Positions 1 through 5,436 of a DNA stretch of 6,795 nt are shown here, one piece after another (position 1 is the stretch's first letter; each line of letters starts with the position of its first letter). The notes under the pieces are model-generated. The model saw only the letters and a program-made list of their open reading frames with translations, was not told where the DNA came from and searched no databases. The position numbers and the translations under genes were made by a program. The DNA comes from Gammaproteobacteria bacterium (GTDB lineage: Bacteria; Pseudomonadota; Gammaproteobacteria; GCA-001735895), in NCBI GenBank assembly GCA_027293245.1, contig JAPUFZ010000269.1, forward strand, positions 1 through 6,795, written 5' to 3'.

Positions 1-161
1 AGGGAATAATTACAGATCGCTTCCGGGAACATGACCTCAGGGCGAAGACTGCCAGCGACACAAACTTACAGCATGCGTCAAACTTATTGGCTCATGGTGA
101 TGAGAGGACCACCAAACGGGTTTACATGCGTAAGCCGCAAAATGTAACGCCATTACGGTGA
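1..161 (+). CDS. Tyrosine recombinase (phage-type integrase), C-terminal 52 residues, 5' end outside window
   Basis: Translating from base 3 gives 52 residues and a TGA stop at 159-161. The fragment holds the end of a tyrosine-recombinase catalytic domain: an HDLR box (the HxxR motif, visible residues 10-13), then LLAH with a histidine at residue 31, then VY with the nucleophile tyrosine at residue 41. The H-to-Y distance of ten residues and the basic tail ending in PLR fit the phage/genomic-island integrase family. Such enzymes cut and rejoin DNA at att sites to insert or excise an element; full proteins are usually 300-400 residues, so most of the gene lies left of the window. It runs towards the 3' end of the tRNA-Lys gene and is convergent with it, the usual place for an island integrase beside its att site. 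The catalytic C-terminus shows no frameshift or lost residue. Family assignment is firm; the subfamily and whether the full gene is intact cannot be judged. Confidence 0.88.
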   Translation, partial: GIITDRFREHDLRAKTASDTNLQHASNLLAHGDERTTKRVYMRKPQNVTPLR

Positions 162-196
162 TTTATTAGAAAGAAGGCTATTTATTAGAAAGGCTA
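162..196. repeat. Imperfect tandem direct repeat, two copies (19 and 16 bases)
   Basis: Copy 1 (162-180) reads TTTATTAGAAAGAAGGCTA and copy 2 (181-196) reads TTTATTAGAAAGGCTA; they differ only by a three-base AAG present in copy 1. The repeat starts directly after the integrase stop codon and lies in an AT-rich stretch reaching to the tRNA CCA end. By position it could be a pair of arm-type integrase or excisionase binding sites, but this is inference; it could also be a simple duplication. Confidence 0.7.
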
Positions 197-237
197 AAAA
201 TAGAGGTATTCCTAAATTATTGATATATATGGAAAAA

Positions 238-285
238 TGGTGGGGCGTGGGCGGCTCGAACGCCCGACCACCTGATTAAAAGTCA
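238..285 (-). other. Probable attachment-site half of an integrative element (3' part of tRNA-Lys)
   Basis: Tyrosine recombinases of islands and phages commonly use the 3' half of a tRNA gene, from the anticodon loop through the T-loop to the CCA end, as the crossover core. Here an integrase gene ends 76 bases from the CCA end of an intact tRNA-Lys, so the core should lie somewhere in this interval. The exact limits cannot be set because the second copy, expected at the far end of the element, is outside the window. The tRNA sequence is complete on this side, so the gene remains functional after insertion. Confidence 0.4.
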
Positions 286-313
286 GATGCTCTACCAACT
301 GAGCTAACGCCCC
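238..313 (-). tRNA. tRNA-Lys (UUU), CCA end encoded
   Basis: The minus strand folds as a full cloverleaf. The seven-base-pair acceptor stem GGGGCGT/ACGCCCC is perfect. The D arm is GCTC/GAGC around AGTTGGTA. The anticodon arm TCTGA/TCAGG (with one U-G pair) encloses the loop CTTTTAA, so the anticodon is UUU at 278-280. The T arm is GGGCG/CGCCC around TTCGAGC. Discriminator A (241) is followed by an encoded CCA (240-238). It decodes AAA and AAG lysine codons. It sits downstream of cpoB, a position also known for tRNA-Lys in Pseudomonas, and its 3' end faces the integrase fragment. No clear intrinsic terminator follows it. Confidence 0.97.
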
Positions 314-329
314 TTAGAAAAGACTGGGA

Positions 330-357
330 ATGATACCGATCCTCGGATCGATTTCAA
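330..357 (-). promoter_or_regulatory. Predicted sigma-70-type promoter for tRNA-Lys
   Basis: On the minus strand a -35 box TTGAAA (357-352) and a -10 box TATCAT (335-330) are separated by 16 bases. Each differs from consensus at one position. The -10 box ends 16 bases before the first base of the tRNA, leaving room for a short 5' leader. The spacer contains a dyad, CGATCC-TC-GGATCG (337-350). The call rests on box matches only. Confidence 0.6.
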
Positions 358-401
358 GCGAATTTGAATCTTATGACTGACGCTCAAGCCATTCCCGGTA
401 T

Positions 402-420
402 TACACTGATTTACAGTGTA
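402..420. repeat. Perfect inverted repeat between cpoB and tRNA-Lys
   Basis: TACACTG (402-408) and CAGTGTA (414-420) are perfect complements around a five-base loop ATTTA. It lies 29 bases past the cpoB stop. As RNA from the minus strand it would form a seven-base-pair hairpin, but no U-run follows, so it is not a standard intrinsic terminator. It could stabilise the 3' end of the tol-pal transcript or be a protein-binding site upstream of the tRNA promoter. Confidence 0.65.
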
Positions 421-449
421 CCAATGCGCATCTTGCAGATTTTTGGAGT

Positions 450-1352
450 TTAAAGTCCCTCCTTTCGCATCCGATCCAGGCGCTTGCCAGCCAGGCGTGC
501 GGCGGTTGAACTGGGATGGCGTTTGCGCAGTTCCTGTAATACCGATTTAGCCTGGTCATATTGTTTCAACTCGTAGTGGGTATAACCTAGCTTGAGCATT
601 GCATCCGGAATTTTAGCACTGGTTAGATAAAGATTTAGCACCCGGTTGAATTCGGTAACCGCCTGCTTGAAATTGCGCGTCACATAGTTGGCTTCACCTA
701 ACCAGTACTGGGCATTACCCGCATAAATACTATCGGGATAGTCTTTCAGAAACTGATTGAACTGCTCTTTTGCTTTCTTATACCGCCCTTCCTTTAAACT
801 GTCGAAGGCTACCTGGTAAGCCGCTTTTTCCTCGTTCAGGTTCGCGCTCGGTGGAATCACTGGTACGATTTGAGTGGTACTGCTCGTGCTTCCTGTGACA
901 GCTGTGCTCGTGCCAGCCGCCACTTCCCCTGTTGTCGTCGAACTGGTGCCGGTAGCAGGCACTGGAACGGGTGCCAGTATCGATGATTGCCCGACTGCCC
1001 GGTCTTCGAGATCGCGCATACGCCGATCGATATCCAGATACAGCTCACGCTGCCTGGTTTTAATCCCTTCCAGATCGCTCGCCTGCAACTCAAGTTCACC
1101 GCGTAACTGGTTAATTTCATCAGCAAGTTCATCGACGCGTTGAAATATATCCAGCATGGCGCGATTATCTATCAGCGTGTTCATCCTTTGTAAATCCTTC
1201 TGGATATCTTCCAGGGCACGACTGGTATCCTCGACGCGTTTTGTCAATTGATCAGGCGTTAGTGCCTGCGCCAGCGGACCAGGCGATGCGGCCAGACCAA
1301 CGCTAAAGACACCGATCAATAATACGAGTCTGCCGATAGCTGGATTTTTCAT
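450..1352 (-). CDS. cpoB: Cell division coordinator CpoB (YbgF), TPR protein
   Basis: A periplasmic protein of 300 residues that in E. coli binds TolA and PBP1B and couples outer-membrane constriction to peptidoglycan synthesis at division. Residues 1-30 form a signal peptide with a likely cut after AQA. Residues about 35-118 are a heptad-rich coiled coil, the trimerisation region. Residues 120-172 are a low-complexity linker rich in Thr, Ser, Val and Pro. Residues about 174-298 are TPR repeats with typical segments such as AQYWLGEANY, KLGYTHYELKQYDQA and VLQELRKRHP. The protein is somewhat longer than E. coli CpoB (about 263 residues), the linker being the likely reason. The ATG lies two bases after the pal stop with no strong ribosome site, suggesting translational coupling with pal. 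It is the last gene of the operon. Confidence 0.95.
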   Translation of the reverse strand: MKNPAIGRLVLLIGVFSVGLAASPGPLAQALTPDQLTKRVEDTSRALEDIQKDLQRMNTLIDNRAMLDIFQRVDELADEINQLRGELELQASDLEGIKTRQRELYLDIDRRMRDLEDRAVGQSSILAPVPVPATGTSSTTTGEVAAGTSTAVTGSTSSTTQIVPVIPPSANLNEEKAAYQVAFDSLKEGRYKKAKEQFNQFLKDYPDSIYAGNAQYWLGEANYVTRNFKQAVTEFNRVLNLYLTSAKIPDAMLKLGYTHYELKQYDQAKSVLQELRKRHPSSTAARLAGKRLDRMRKEGL

Positions 1353-1354
1353 AA

Positions 1355-1927
1355 TTAGTTCACGGTATAGATAAGTTCAACCCGACGATTCTTTGCCCAG
1401 GCTTCTTCGCTATGCCCAGATACGGCGGGTTGCTCTTCACCGTAGCTAACCGTATCGATCTGATCGGCTGAGCTACCCTGGATTAACAACACCCTGCGCA
1501 CTGTCTGGGCGCGCTGGTCACCCAGGCCAATATTGTATTCACGACTGCCGCGTTCATCGGCGTGACCCTCGAGACGCACCTCAACAATACCATTTTCAGC
1601 GATAAAGTTGCCGTGTACTTCAAGCAGGCTTAAGGATTCATCAGACAATTTGGCACTATTAAATTCAAAATAAATGGTGCGATTAGCCAGGTCAGTATCG
1701 GTTTGCTCAAGCAGCTCCTCGGCTGTCATATCTTCAACGACAATGGGTGTAGCGATTATGCTGCTGTCATCCTCAACCATGATACCGGTACCATCGCCTT
1801 CCACAGTGATATCTACGCTCGAGTCGTCGGTCTGGATTTCTTCTCCCTGTGTGGTGGCGCAGGCGGTTATGAAAAATGCCAGAAAAGCCAGAAAATACAA
1901 TTTGTTAGTCATCGAGATAGCATTCAT
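1355..1927 (-). CDS. pal: Peptidoglycan-associated lipoprotein Pal
   Basis: An outer-membrane lipoprotein of 190 residues that holds the outer membrane to peptidoglycan and is the target of the Tol motor through TolB. A lipoprotein signal peptide ends in a lipobox ITAC with the lipidated Cys at residue 23. An acidic, low-complexity tether follows to about residue 80. The rest is an OmpA-like peptidoglycan-binding domain: YFEFNSAKL, then EGHADERGSREYNIGLGDQRA, then VSYGEEQPAVSGH and a closing KNRRVEL. The Asp of GDQRA and the Arg of KNRR correspond to residues that bind diaminopimelate in this family. The start at 1927 is favoured because GGAG (1941-1938) lies ten bases upstream; an in-frame ATG at 1912 has no ribosome site but would also leave a workable signal peptide. 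Pal begins 26 bases after the tolB stop. Confidence 0.97.
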   Translation of the reverse strand: MNAISMTNKLYFLAFLAFFITACATTQGEEIQTDDSSVDITVEGDGTGIMVEDDSSIIATPIVVEDMTAEELLEQTDTDLANRTIYFEFNSAKLSDESLSLLEVHGNFIAENGIVEVRLEGHADERGSREYNIGLGDQRAQTVRRVLLIQGSSADQIDTVSYGEEQPAVSGHSEEAWAKNRRVELIYTVN

Positions 1928-1953
1928 ATTGTTAGCGCTCCATTTGATATAGA

Positions 1954-3258
1954 TTATTTCTTTAGTTTATAAGGGCCCCAGACTGGTTCGCGTATATCAC
2001 CACTCTGATCAGATAATTTATGTTTCGCACGCCCATCGACTGAGACAGCATAGAGCACACCATTATCACCTCCGGTCGAGGCATATAACACCATTTTTCC
2101 ATTGGGAGAAAATGAAGGTGACTCATCCAGAAACGCATCCGTCAATACTGTCATATTGCCAGTTTCGCGTTCAAGTTGCGCTATTTTATATTTCCCTCGA
2201 TCACCATGCACCATGGTTATGTATTTTCCGTCGGGGGAAATGCTGGCATCCGAGTTATAACGCCCTTCAAACGTGATTCGTTTGGGTTTACCACCCATTG
2301 CCGACACTTCATACAGTTGTGGTGAACCGCTGCGGTCCGAGGTAAAGATAATGGTTTTTCCATTGTTATTCCAAACCGGTTCCGTGTCGATACTACGATG
2401 CCGGGTAAGACGCTTCAGGCGTTTGGTGGCAATATTCAGCGTGTATATATCCGGACTCCCATCTTTTGATAATACCAGCGCCAGGCTTTTACCATTCGGA
2501 GACCAGCTTGGTGCGCCATTAATGCCTTTAAAACTGGAAATCTTGCTGCGCTTTCCACTCGCCAGGTGCTGGATGAAAATTTCCGGCCTCTTGTGCTCGA
2601 AGGAAACATAGGCCAACGACTGGCCATTGGGCGACCAGCTCGGTGACATCAATGGCTCATCAGACTCGAGCACCGTATGCGCGTTGAATCCGTCGGTGTC
2701 AGCTACCTGCAACACATACTTCCTGGCCTTGTCACCTTGTGACTTTACATAGGCAATTCGAGTATTAAATGCGCCCGGTGTTCCGGTAATTTTCTCGTAG
2801 ATCAAATCACTGATTTCATGCGCCGACGATCGAAGATTTCGTTTTTTTACCGGCAGGCTGTAACCCAGTATCTGTTTTTGTTTGAGCACATCGAGTAACT
2901 GGAACTGAATGTCGTACTGACCCGACGATTTGAGGAAAATCCGCCCGACTACCAGATACTCCTGACTCGCATTACGCCAGCGCGAGTAACGTACCTGGGC
3001 GCTGTAATGTGGTTCGGCCGGCAAGGATTTATTATCGAGGGTCTCGAAGATGCCGCTTCGATTAAGGTCGTTACTGACTATCTGCGCTATGTCGACAGGC
3101 AATTTCACCGGCAGTTTGGTAGTATCAAAAGGCACCACGGCAATCGGCAACGCGCCTTCGACACCCTGAGTGATCTCGATTGTCAATGCGGCATGGGCAC
3201 TAGTGGACACTAAAGCCCAGATCATAAAGCTGCTCAGATAAGTGATTGTTAATTTCAT
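1954..3258 (-). CDS. tolB: Tol-Pal system beta-propeller protein TolB
   Basis: A periplasmic protein of 434 residues that binds Pal and is released from it by TolA. A Sec signal peptide covers residues 1-23, with cleavage after AHA. An N-terminal alpha/beta domain (about 24-165) includes the family segment IAVVPF. A C-terminal beta-propeller (about 166-434) shows repeated blade motifs: SPSWSPNGQSLAYVSFE, GAPSWSPNGKSLAL, TEPVWNNNGKTIIFTSD, SDASISPDGKYITMV, ESPSFSPNGKMVLYAS and a last REPVWGPY. Length matches E. coli TolB (430). I set the start at ATG 3258-3256: it gives a normal signal peptide starting MKLT and follows the tolA stop by one base (TAAAATG). An ATG at 3300 would add 14 residues before the signal peptide and overlap tolA. 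No strong ribosome site is seen, so coupling to tolA translation is likely. Confidence 0.97.
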   Translation of the reverse strand: MKLTITYLSSFMIWALVSTSAHAALTIEITQGVEGALPIAVVPFDTTKLPVKLPVDIAQIVSNDLNRSGIFETLDNKSLPAEPHYSAQVRYSRWRNASQEYLVVGRIFLKSSGQYDIQFQLLDVLKQKQILGYSLPVKKRNLRSSAHEISDLIYEKITGTPGAFNTRIAYVKSQGDKARKYVLQVADTDGFNAHTVLESDEPLMSPSWSPNGQSLAYVSFEHKRPEIFIQHLASGKRSKISSFKGINGAPSWSPNGKSLALVLSKDGSPDIYTLNIATKRLKRLTRHRSIDTEPVWNNNGKTIIFTSDRSGSPQLYEVSAMGGKPKRITFEGRYNSDASISPDGKYITMVHGDRGKYKIAQLERETGNMTVLTDAFLDESPSFSPNGKMVLYASTGGDNGVLYAVSVDGRAKHKLSDQSGDIREPVWGPYKLKK

Positions 3259-3259
3259 T

Positions 3260-4165
3260 TTATTGCTTGTTACCCGGTTTAAACAGGATGTTGAGTTCAC
3301 GTTCGAATAATGAAGGATCGCCCGGCTTTGGTAAAGGCTCAGCTTTATATACTGCTTTTTCTATCGAATCGCGATAGGTGGGAGATCCGCCCGTGCAGGT
3401 GCCGAAGCTAACATCGAGGATGATACCCCCGGGTCCCTGCAATACTCTCAATTCACAATCCGGCATTTTCCCGCCTTCCTGGGGTTGCCGCCAATTTCGT
3501 TCAATTTTTTGTTTAATTGCCAATTTATAGGCTTGTCGCAACGAATCCAGTCGACGTTGCGTCTCTTCGGCCTTCAATATCTCGTTAAGTTCCTGCTGTC
3601 TTCGTTTCTGCTCTTCCTCGGCGAGTCGGCGTTTTTCGGCCTCCTGCTTTTGCTTTTCTACCAGCAAACGTTTCGCTTCTGCTTCCCTGGCCAACAGTTC
3701 TTCCTGCTTACGCTTTTCTTCAGCCAGTTTTTTCTGTTTCTCGGCTTCCAGCTTTTTCTGATTTTCCAGCTGCTTGCGCTTCTTTTCCTCTGCTAGCTTG
3801 CGCTTTTTCTCGGCTTCCTTCTTTTTCGCCAGTTCGGCCTTTTGCTTTGCTAGCGCAATACGCTTTGCCTCTGCCTTTTTTTTCTTTTCAGCTTCGGCTT
3901 TGCGTTTTTTGGCCTCCTTTTCACGCTTTTGTTTTTCCAGCTCCTTCCTTCGCTTCTCCGCTTTCGCTTGCTTTTTGTTTTTCTGTTGTTCGAGTTGTTG
4001 TTGATCGATAATCTCAGCCTTCACAGTTTTAGCGAGATCAGCCTGTTTTACCAAAATTGTTTTGTCGCTGAAGTCAAAATTAATAAAACCAATGGCAATG
4101 ATAGCGACGTGAAACACTACTGATAAGACCAGCGCCCTGGGGTGTCGCAGCAGTTCGGAAAACAC
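3260..4165 (-). CDS. tolA: Cell envelope integrity protein TolA
   Basis: The inner-membrane protein (301 residues) that spans the periplasm and carries force from TolQR to TolB-Pal. Residues about 11-29 are the single membrane helix, with the conserved SxxxH pair (S15, H19) that contacts TolQ/TolR. Residues about 50-215 are a long Lys/Glu/Ala-rich helix. Residues about 215-301 are the globular C-terminal domain, with IERNWRQP, GPGG, and AEPLPKPGDPSLFEREL ending in FKPGN; C237 and C257 probably form its disulfide. It is shorter than E. coli TolA (421), mostly in the helix, with no glycine-rich linkers. The start is GTG at 4165-4163, sharing its first base with the tolR TAG stop (TAGTG), a coupling arrangement. 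The lysine-rich helix makes the coding strand strongly purine-rich. Confidence 0.96.
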   Translation of the reverse strand: MFSELLRHPRALVLSVVFHVAIIAIGFINFDFSDKTILVKQADLAKTVKAEIIDQQQLEQQKNKKQAKAEKRRKELEKQKREKEAKKRKAEAEKKKKAEAKRIALAKQKAELAKKKEAEKKRKLAEEKKRKQLENQKKLEAEKQKKLAEEKRKQEELLAREAEAKRLLVEKQKQEAEKRRLAEEEQKRRQQELNEILKAEETQRRLDSLRQAYKLAIKQKIERNWRQPQEGGKMPDCELRVLQGPGGIILDVSFGTCTGGSPTYRDSIEKAVYKAEPLPKPGDPSLFERELNILFKPGNKQ

Positions 4166-4596
4166 TATTTGATTTCTTCTGGATCGGTGACTAACCCCAC
4201 TGATTCAACATTAGCCCGTTGCAACAAAACCAGTGTCCTGACCACATTCTGATAAGGCCCGCTGGCATCGCCTCGCACCATCACCGGCCTTTGGGGCTGA
4301 ATCCGTAGTGCCTTTCGCACCTGCTCGACAAGACTGTTATCGTCGATGCTGGCTTCTGGTGCGCTGGCAATATTCAGATACAGGAGACCCGCCTTGTCGA
4401 CGCTGATAACAATCGGCTCGGGGCTACCCACCTCAAGCGGGTTGGCCGGCGCGGTTGGCAGGTCGACCTCCACCCCCTGTTTCAGTAGCGGTGCTGTTAT
4501 CATGAAGATAATCAGTAACACCAGCATCACATCGATATAGGGAACGACATTAATCTCGGAGACTAACCGCCGGCGTCTGTATACGGTTCGCGGCAT
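4165..4596 (-). CDS. tolR: Tol-Pal system protein TolR (ExbD/TolR family)
   Basis: A bitopic inner-membrane protein (143 residues) that forms, with TolQ, the proton channel driving TolA. A short basic cytoplasmic N-terminus (RRRR, residues 7-10) leads to the signature SEINVVPYIDVMLVLLIIFM. D22 in IDVMLVLL is the proton-carrying aspartate of the family, and the membrane helix spans about 20-37. The remaining residues form the periplasmic domain, with VMVRGD and the closing GLVTDP motif. Length agrees with E. coli TolR (142). The start is supported by a strong ribosome site GAGGTGG (4610-4604) seven bases upstream of ATG. It is separated from tolQ by an unusual 98-base spacer holding a 28-codon open frame. 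Confidence 0.97.
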   Translation of the reverse strand: MPRTVYRRRRLVSEINVVPYIDVMLVLLIIFMITAPLLKQGVEVDLPTAPANPLEVGSPEPIVISVDKAGLLYLNIASAPEASIDDNSLVEQVRKALRIQPQRPVMVRGDASGPYQNVVRTLVLLQRANVESVGLVTDPEEIK

Positions 4597-4597
4597 A

Positions 4598-4684
4598 TTA
4601 AAACCACCTCGGGATGCCGCTCGGGCGCCGTTGCGCAGTTTTTATCCAGGCGCTGTCCATTGTTTGATTCGGGTTGATTGTCAT
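4598..4684 (-). CDS. Possible 28-residue leader or small ORF in the tolQ-tolR spacer
   Basis: An ATG at 4684-4682 opens a 28-codon frame ending in TAA at 4600-4598, one base before the tolR ATG (TAATATG). The start is ten bases after the tolQ stop, and AGGGG at the tolQ end offers a weak ribosome site. The tolR ribosome site lies inside the last codons. The peptide has no membrane segment and I recognise no family; it contains a basic QRRPSG stretch and ends RWF. Its placement would keep ribosomes moving from tolQ to tolR, so a coupling role is plausible. A chance open frame of this size is common, so confidence is low. Confidence 0.25.
   Translation of the reverse strand: MTINPNQTMDSAWIKTAQRRPSGIPRWF
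4604..4610 (-). promoter_or_regulatory. Strong ribosome binding site of tolR
   Basis: GAGGTGG on the minus strand lies seven bases before the tolR ATG. It is the best ribosome site in the operon and fixes the tolR start; the other tol genes have weak ones and appear coupled. It makes tolR able to start translation independently, which suits the long gap after tolQ. Confidence 0.8.
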
Positions 4685-4694
4685 TGTCTCGCCC

Positions 4695-5369
4695 CTACTT
4701 TGGCGACTGCGCCTGTCTTTGTAATATGCCGGTGAATTCTTCGAGGAAATTCTCGTAGCGGATTACCATCGCATCAACTTCGGTAGAGAATTTGTTGTAG
4801 GCAATCACCGCAGGAATAGCGGCTAGCAATCCCATTGCGGTCGCAATCAGGGCTTCGGATATTCCGGGTGCAACCATTGCCAGGGTAGCCTGCTGCACGC
4901 CGGCCAGTGCCCGGAAAGATCCCATAATTCCCCATACGGTACCAAACAAACCAATGTAGGGGCTGACCGAACCTACCGTCGCCAGAAATGAAAGATTGTT
5001 GTCCAGCACTTCTATTTCGCGTGACATCGAGACTTTCATCGCACGGTGTGCAGAACGAACGACCGCATTATCATTGAGTTTAGCCTTCCTGGCGCGGGCA
5101 AATTCTCGAAACCCGTTCTCAAAAATTGCCTCCAGCCCGAATCGCTTCTCCTGGCGCACGCTCAACTGGGCAAACAGGTCAGTCAGATTGATGCCAGACC
5201 AGAATCGCCCTTCAAAAGTCCGGGCCTCAACTTGACTCTGGCGGATATAGCTGCGCTTTACATACATCAAAGCCCAGGAAAATATCGATGCCAGCAGCAA
5301 AATCAGCAATACCAGTTGAACCGGAATACTGGCATTGGCCATCAAAGCCAATATGGAAGTATCATTCAT
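4695..5369 (-). CDS. tolQ: Tol-Pal system protein TolQ (MotA/TolQ/ExbB family)
   Basis: A polytopic inner-membrane protein of 224 residues, the multi-copy stator-like part of the Tol proton channel. Membrane helices lie at about 16-36, 126-149 and 170-192, with a large cytoplasmic loop between the first two. The family core is clear: VGSVSPYIGLFGTVWGIM and MVAPGISEALIATAMGLLAAIPAV. T144 and T177 match the two conserved pore-lining threonines. Length agrees with E. coli TolQ (230). The ATG at 5369 aligns with the normal N-terminus, though only a weak purine stretch (AGAAAAGATG) precedes it. It begins 67 bases after the ruvB stop; ybgC, which usually lies between ruvB and tolQ in related bacteria, is absent. 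Confidence 0.97.
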   Translation of the reverse strand: MNDTSILALMANASIPVQLVLLILLLASIFSWALMYVKRSYIRQSQVEARTFEGRFWSGINLTDLFAQLSVRQEKRFGLEAIFENGFREFARARKAKLNDNAVVRSAHRAMKVSMSREIEVLDNNLSFLATVGSVSPYIGLFGTVWGIMGSFRALAGVQQATLAMVAPGISEALIATAMGLLAAIPAVIAYNKFSTEVDAMVIRYENFLEEFTGILQRQAQSPK

Positions 5370-5436
5370 TTTAAATCATCTTTTCTGTCAATTGGAAATC
5401 TGCTACGCAGACCATAACTACTGTTGGAGGTTAGGG

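Noticed and set aside
178..203. AT-rich hairpin CTATTT/AAATAG after the integrase stop as a terminator
   Set aside because: Six weak pairs around a long loop, with no GC core and no T-run on the integrase strand.
402..420. LexA or TyrR operator at the inverted repeat
   Set aside because: The spacing does not match CTGT-N8-ACAG or TGTAAA-N6-TTTACA, so no known operator can be named.
1901..1912. Second in-frame ATG of pal (1912) as the start
   Set aside because: It would leave a usable lipoprotein signal, but no ribosome site precedes it, whereas GGAG lies ten bases before the ATG at 1927.
3259..3300. An upstream ATG at 3300 as the TolB start
   Set aside because: It puts 14 residues before a normal signal peptide and overlaps tolA by 41 bases; the ATG at 3258, one base after the tolA stop, fits the family.
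3485..4123. Several plus-strand open frames, rich in Phe, Leu and Ser, opposite tolA
   Set aside because: They are the antisense of the lysine/glutamate-rich TolA helix; the purine skew removes stops from the other strand. They have no family resemblance, and TolA is certain.
5386..5391. A consensus -35 box TTGACA upstream of tolQ
   Set aside because: At 16-18 bases downstream there is no acceptable -10 box (TGAATG-like only), and the start site would fall inside the tolQ coding region.
5399..5411. Short inverted repeat TCTGC-TAC-GCAGA between ruvB and tolQ as a terminator
   Set aside because: The stem is only five base pairs and no U-run follows, so it does not support a terminator separating ruvAB from tol.
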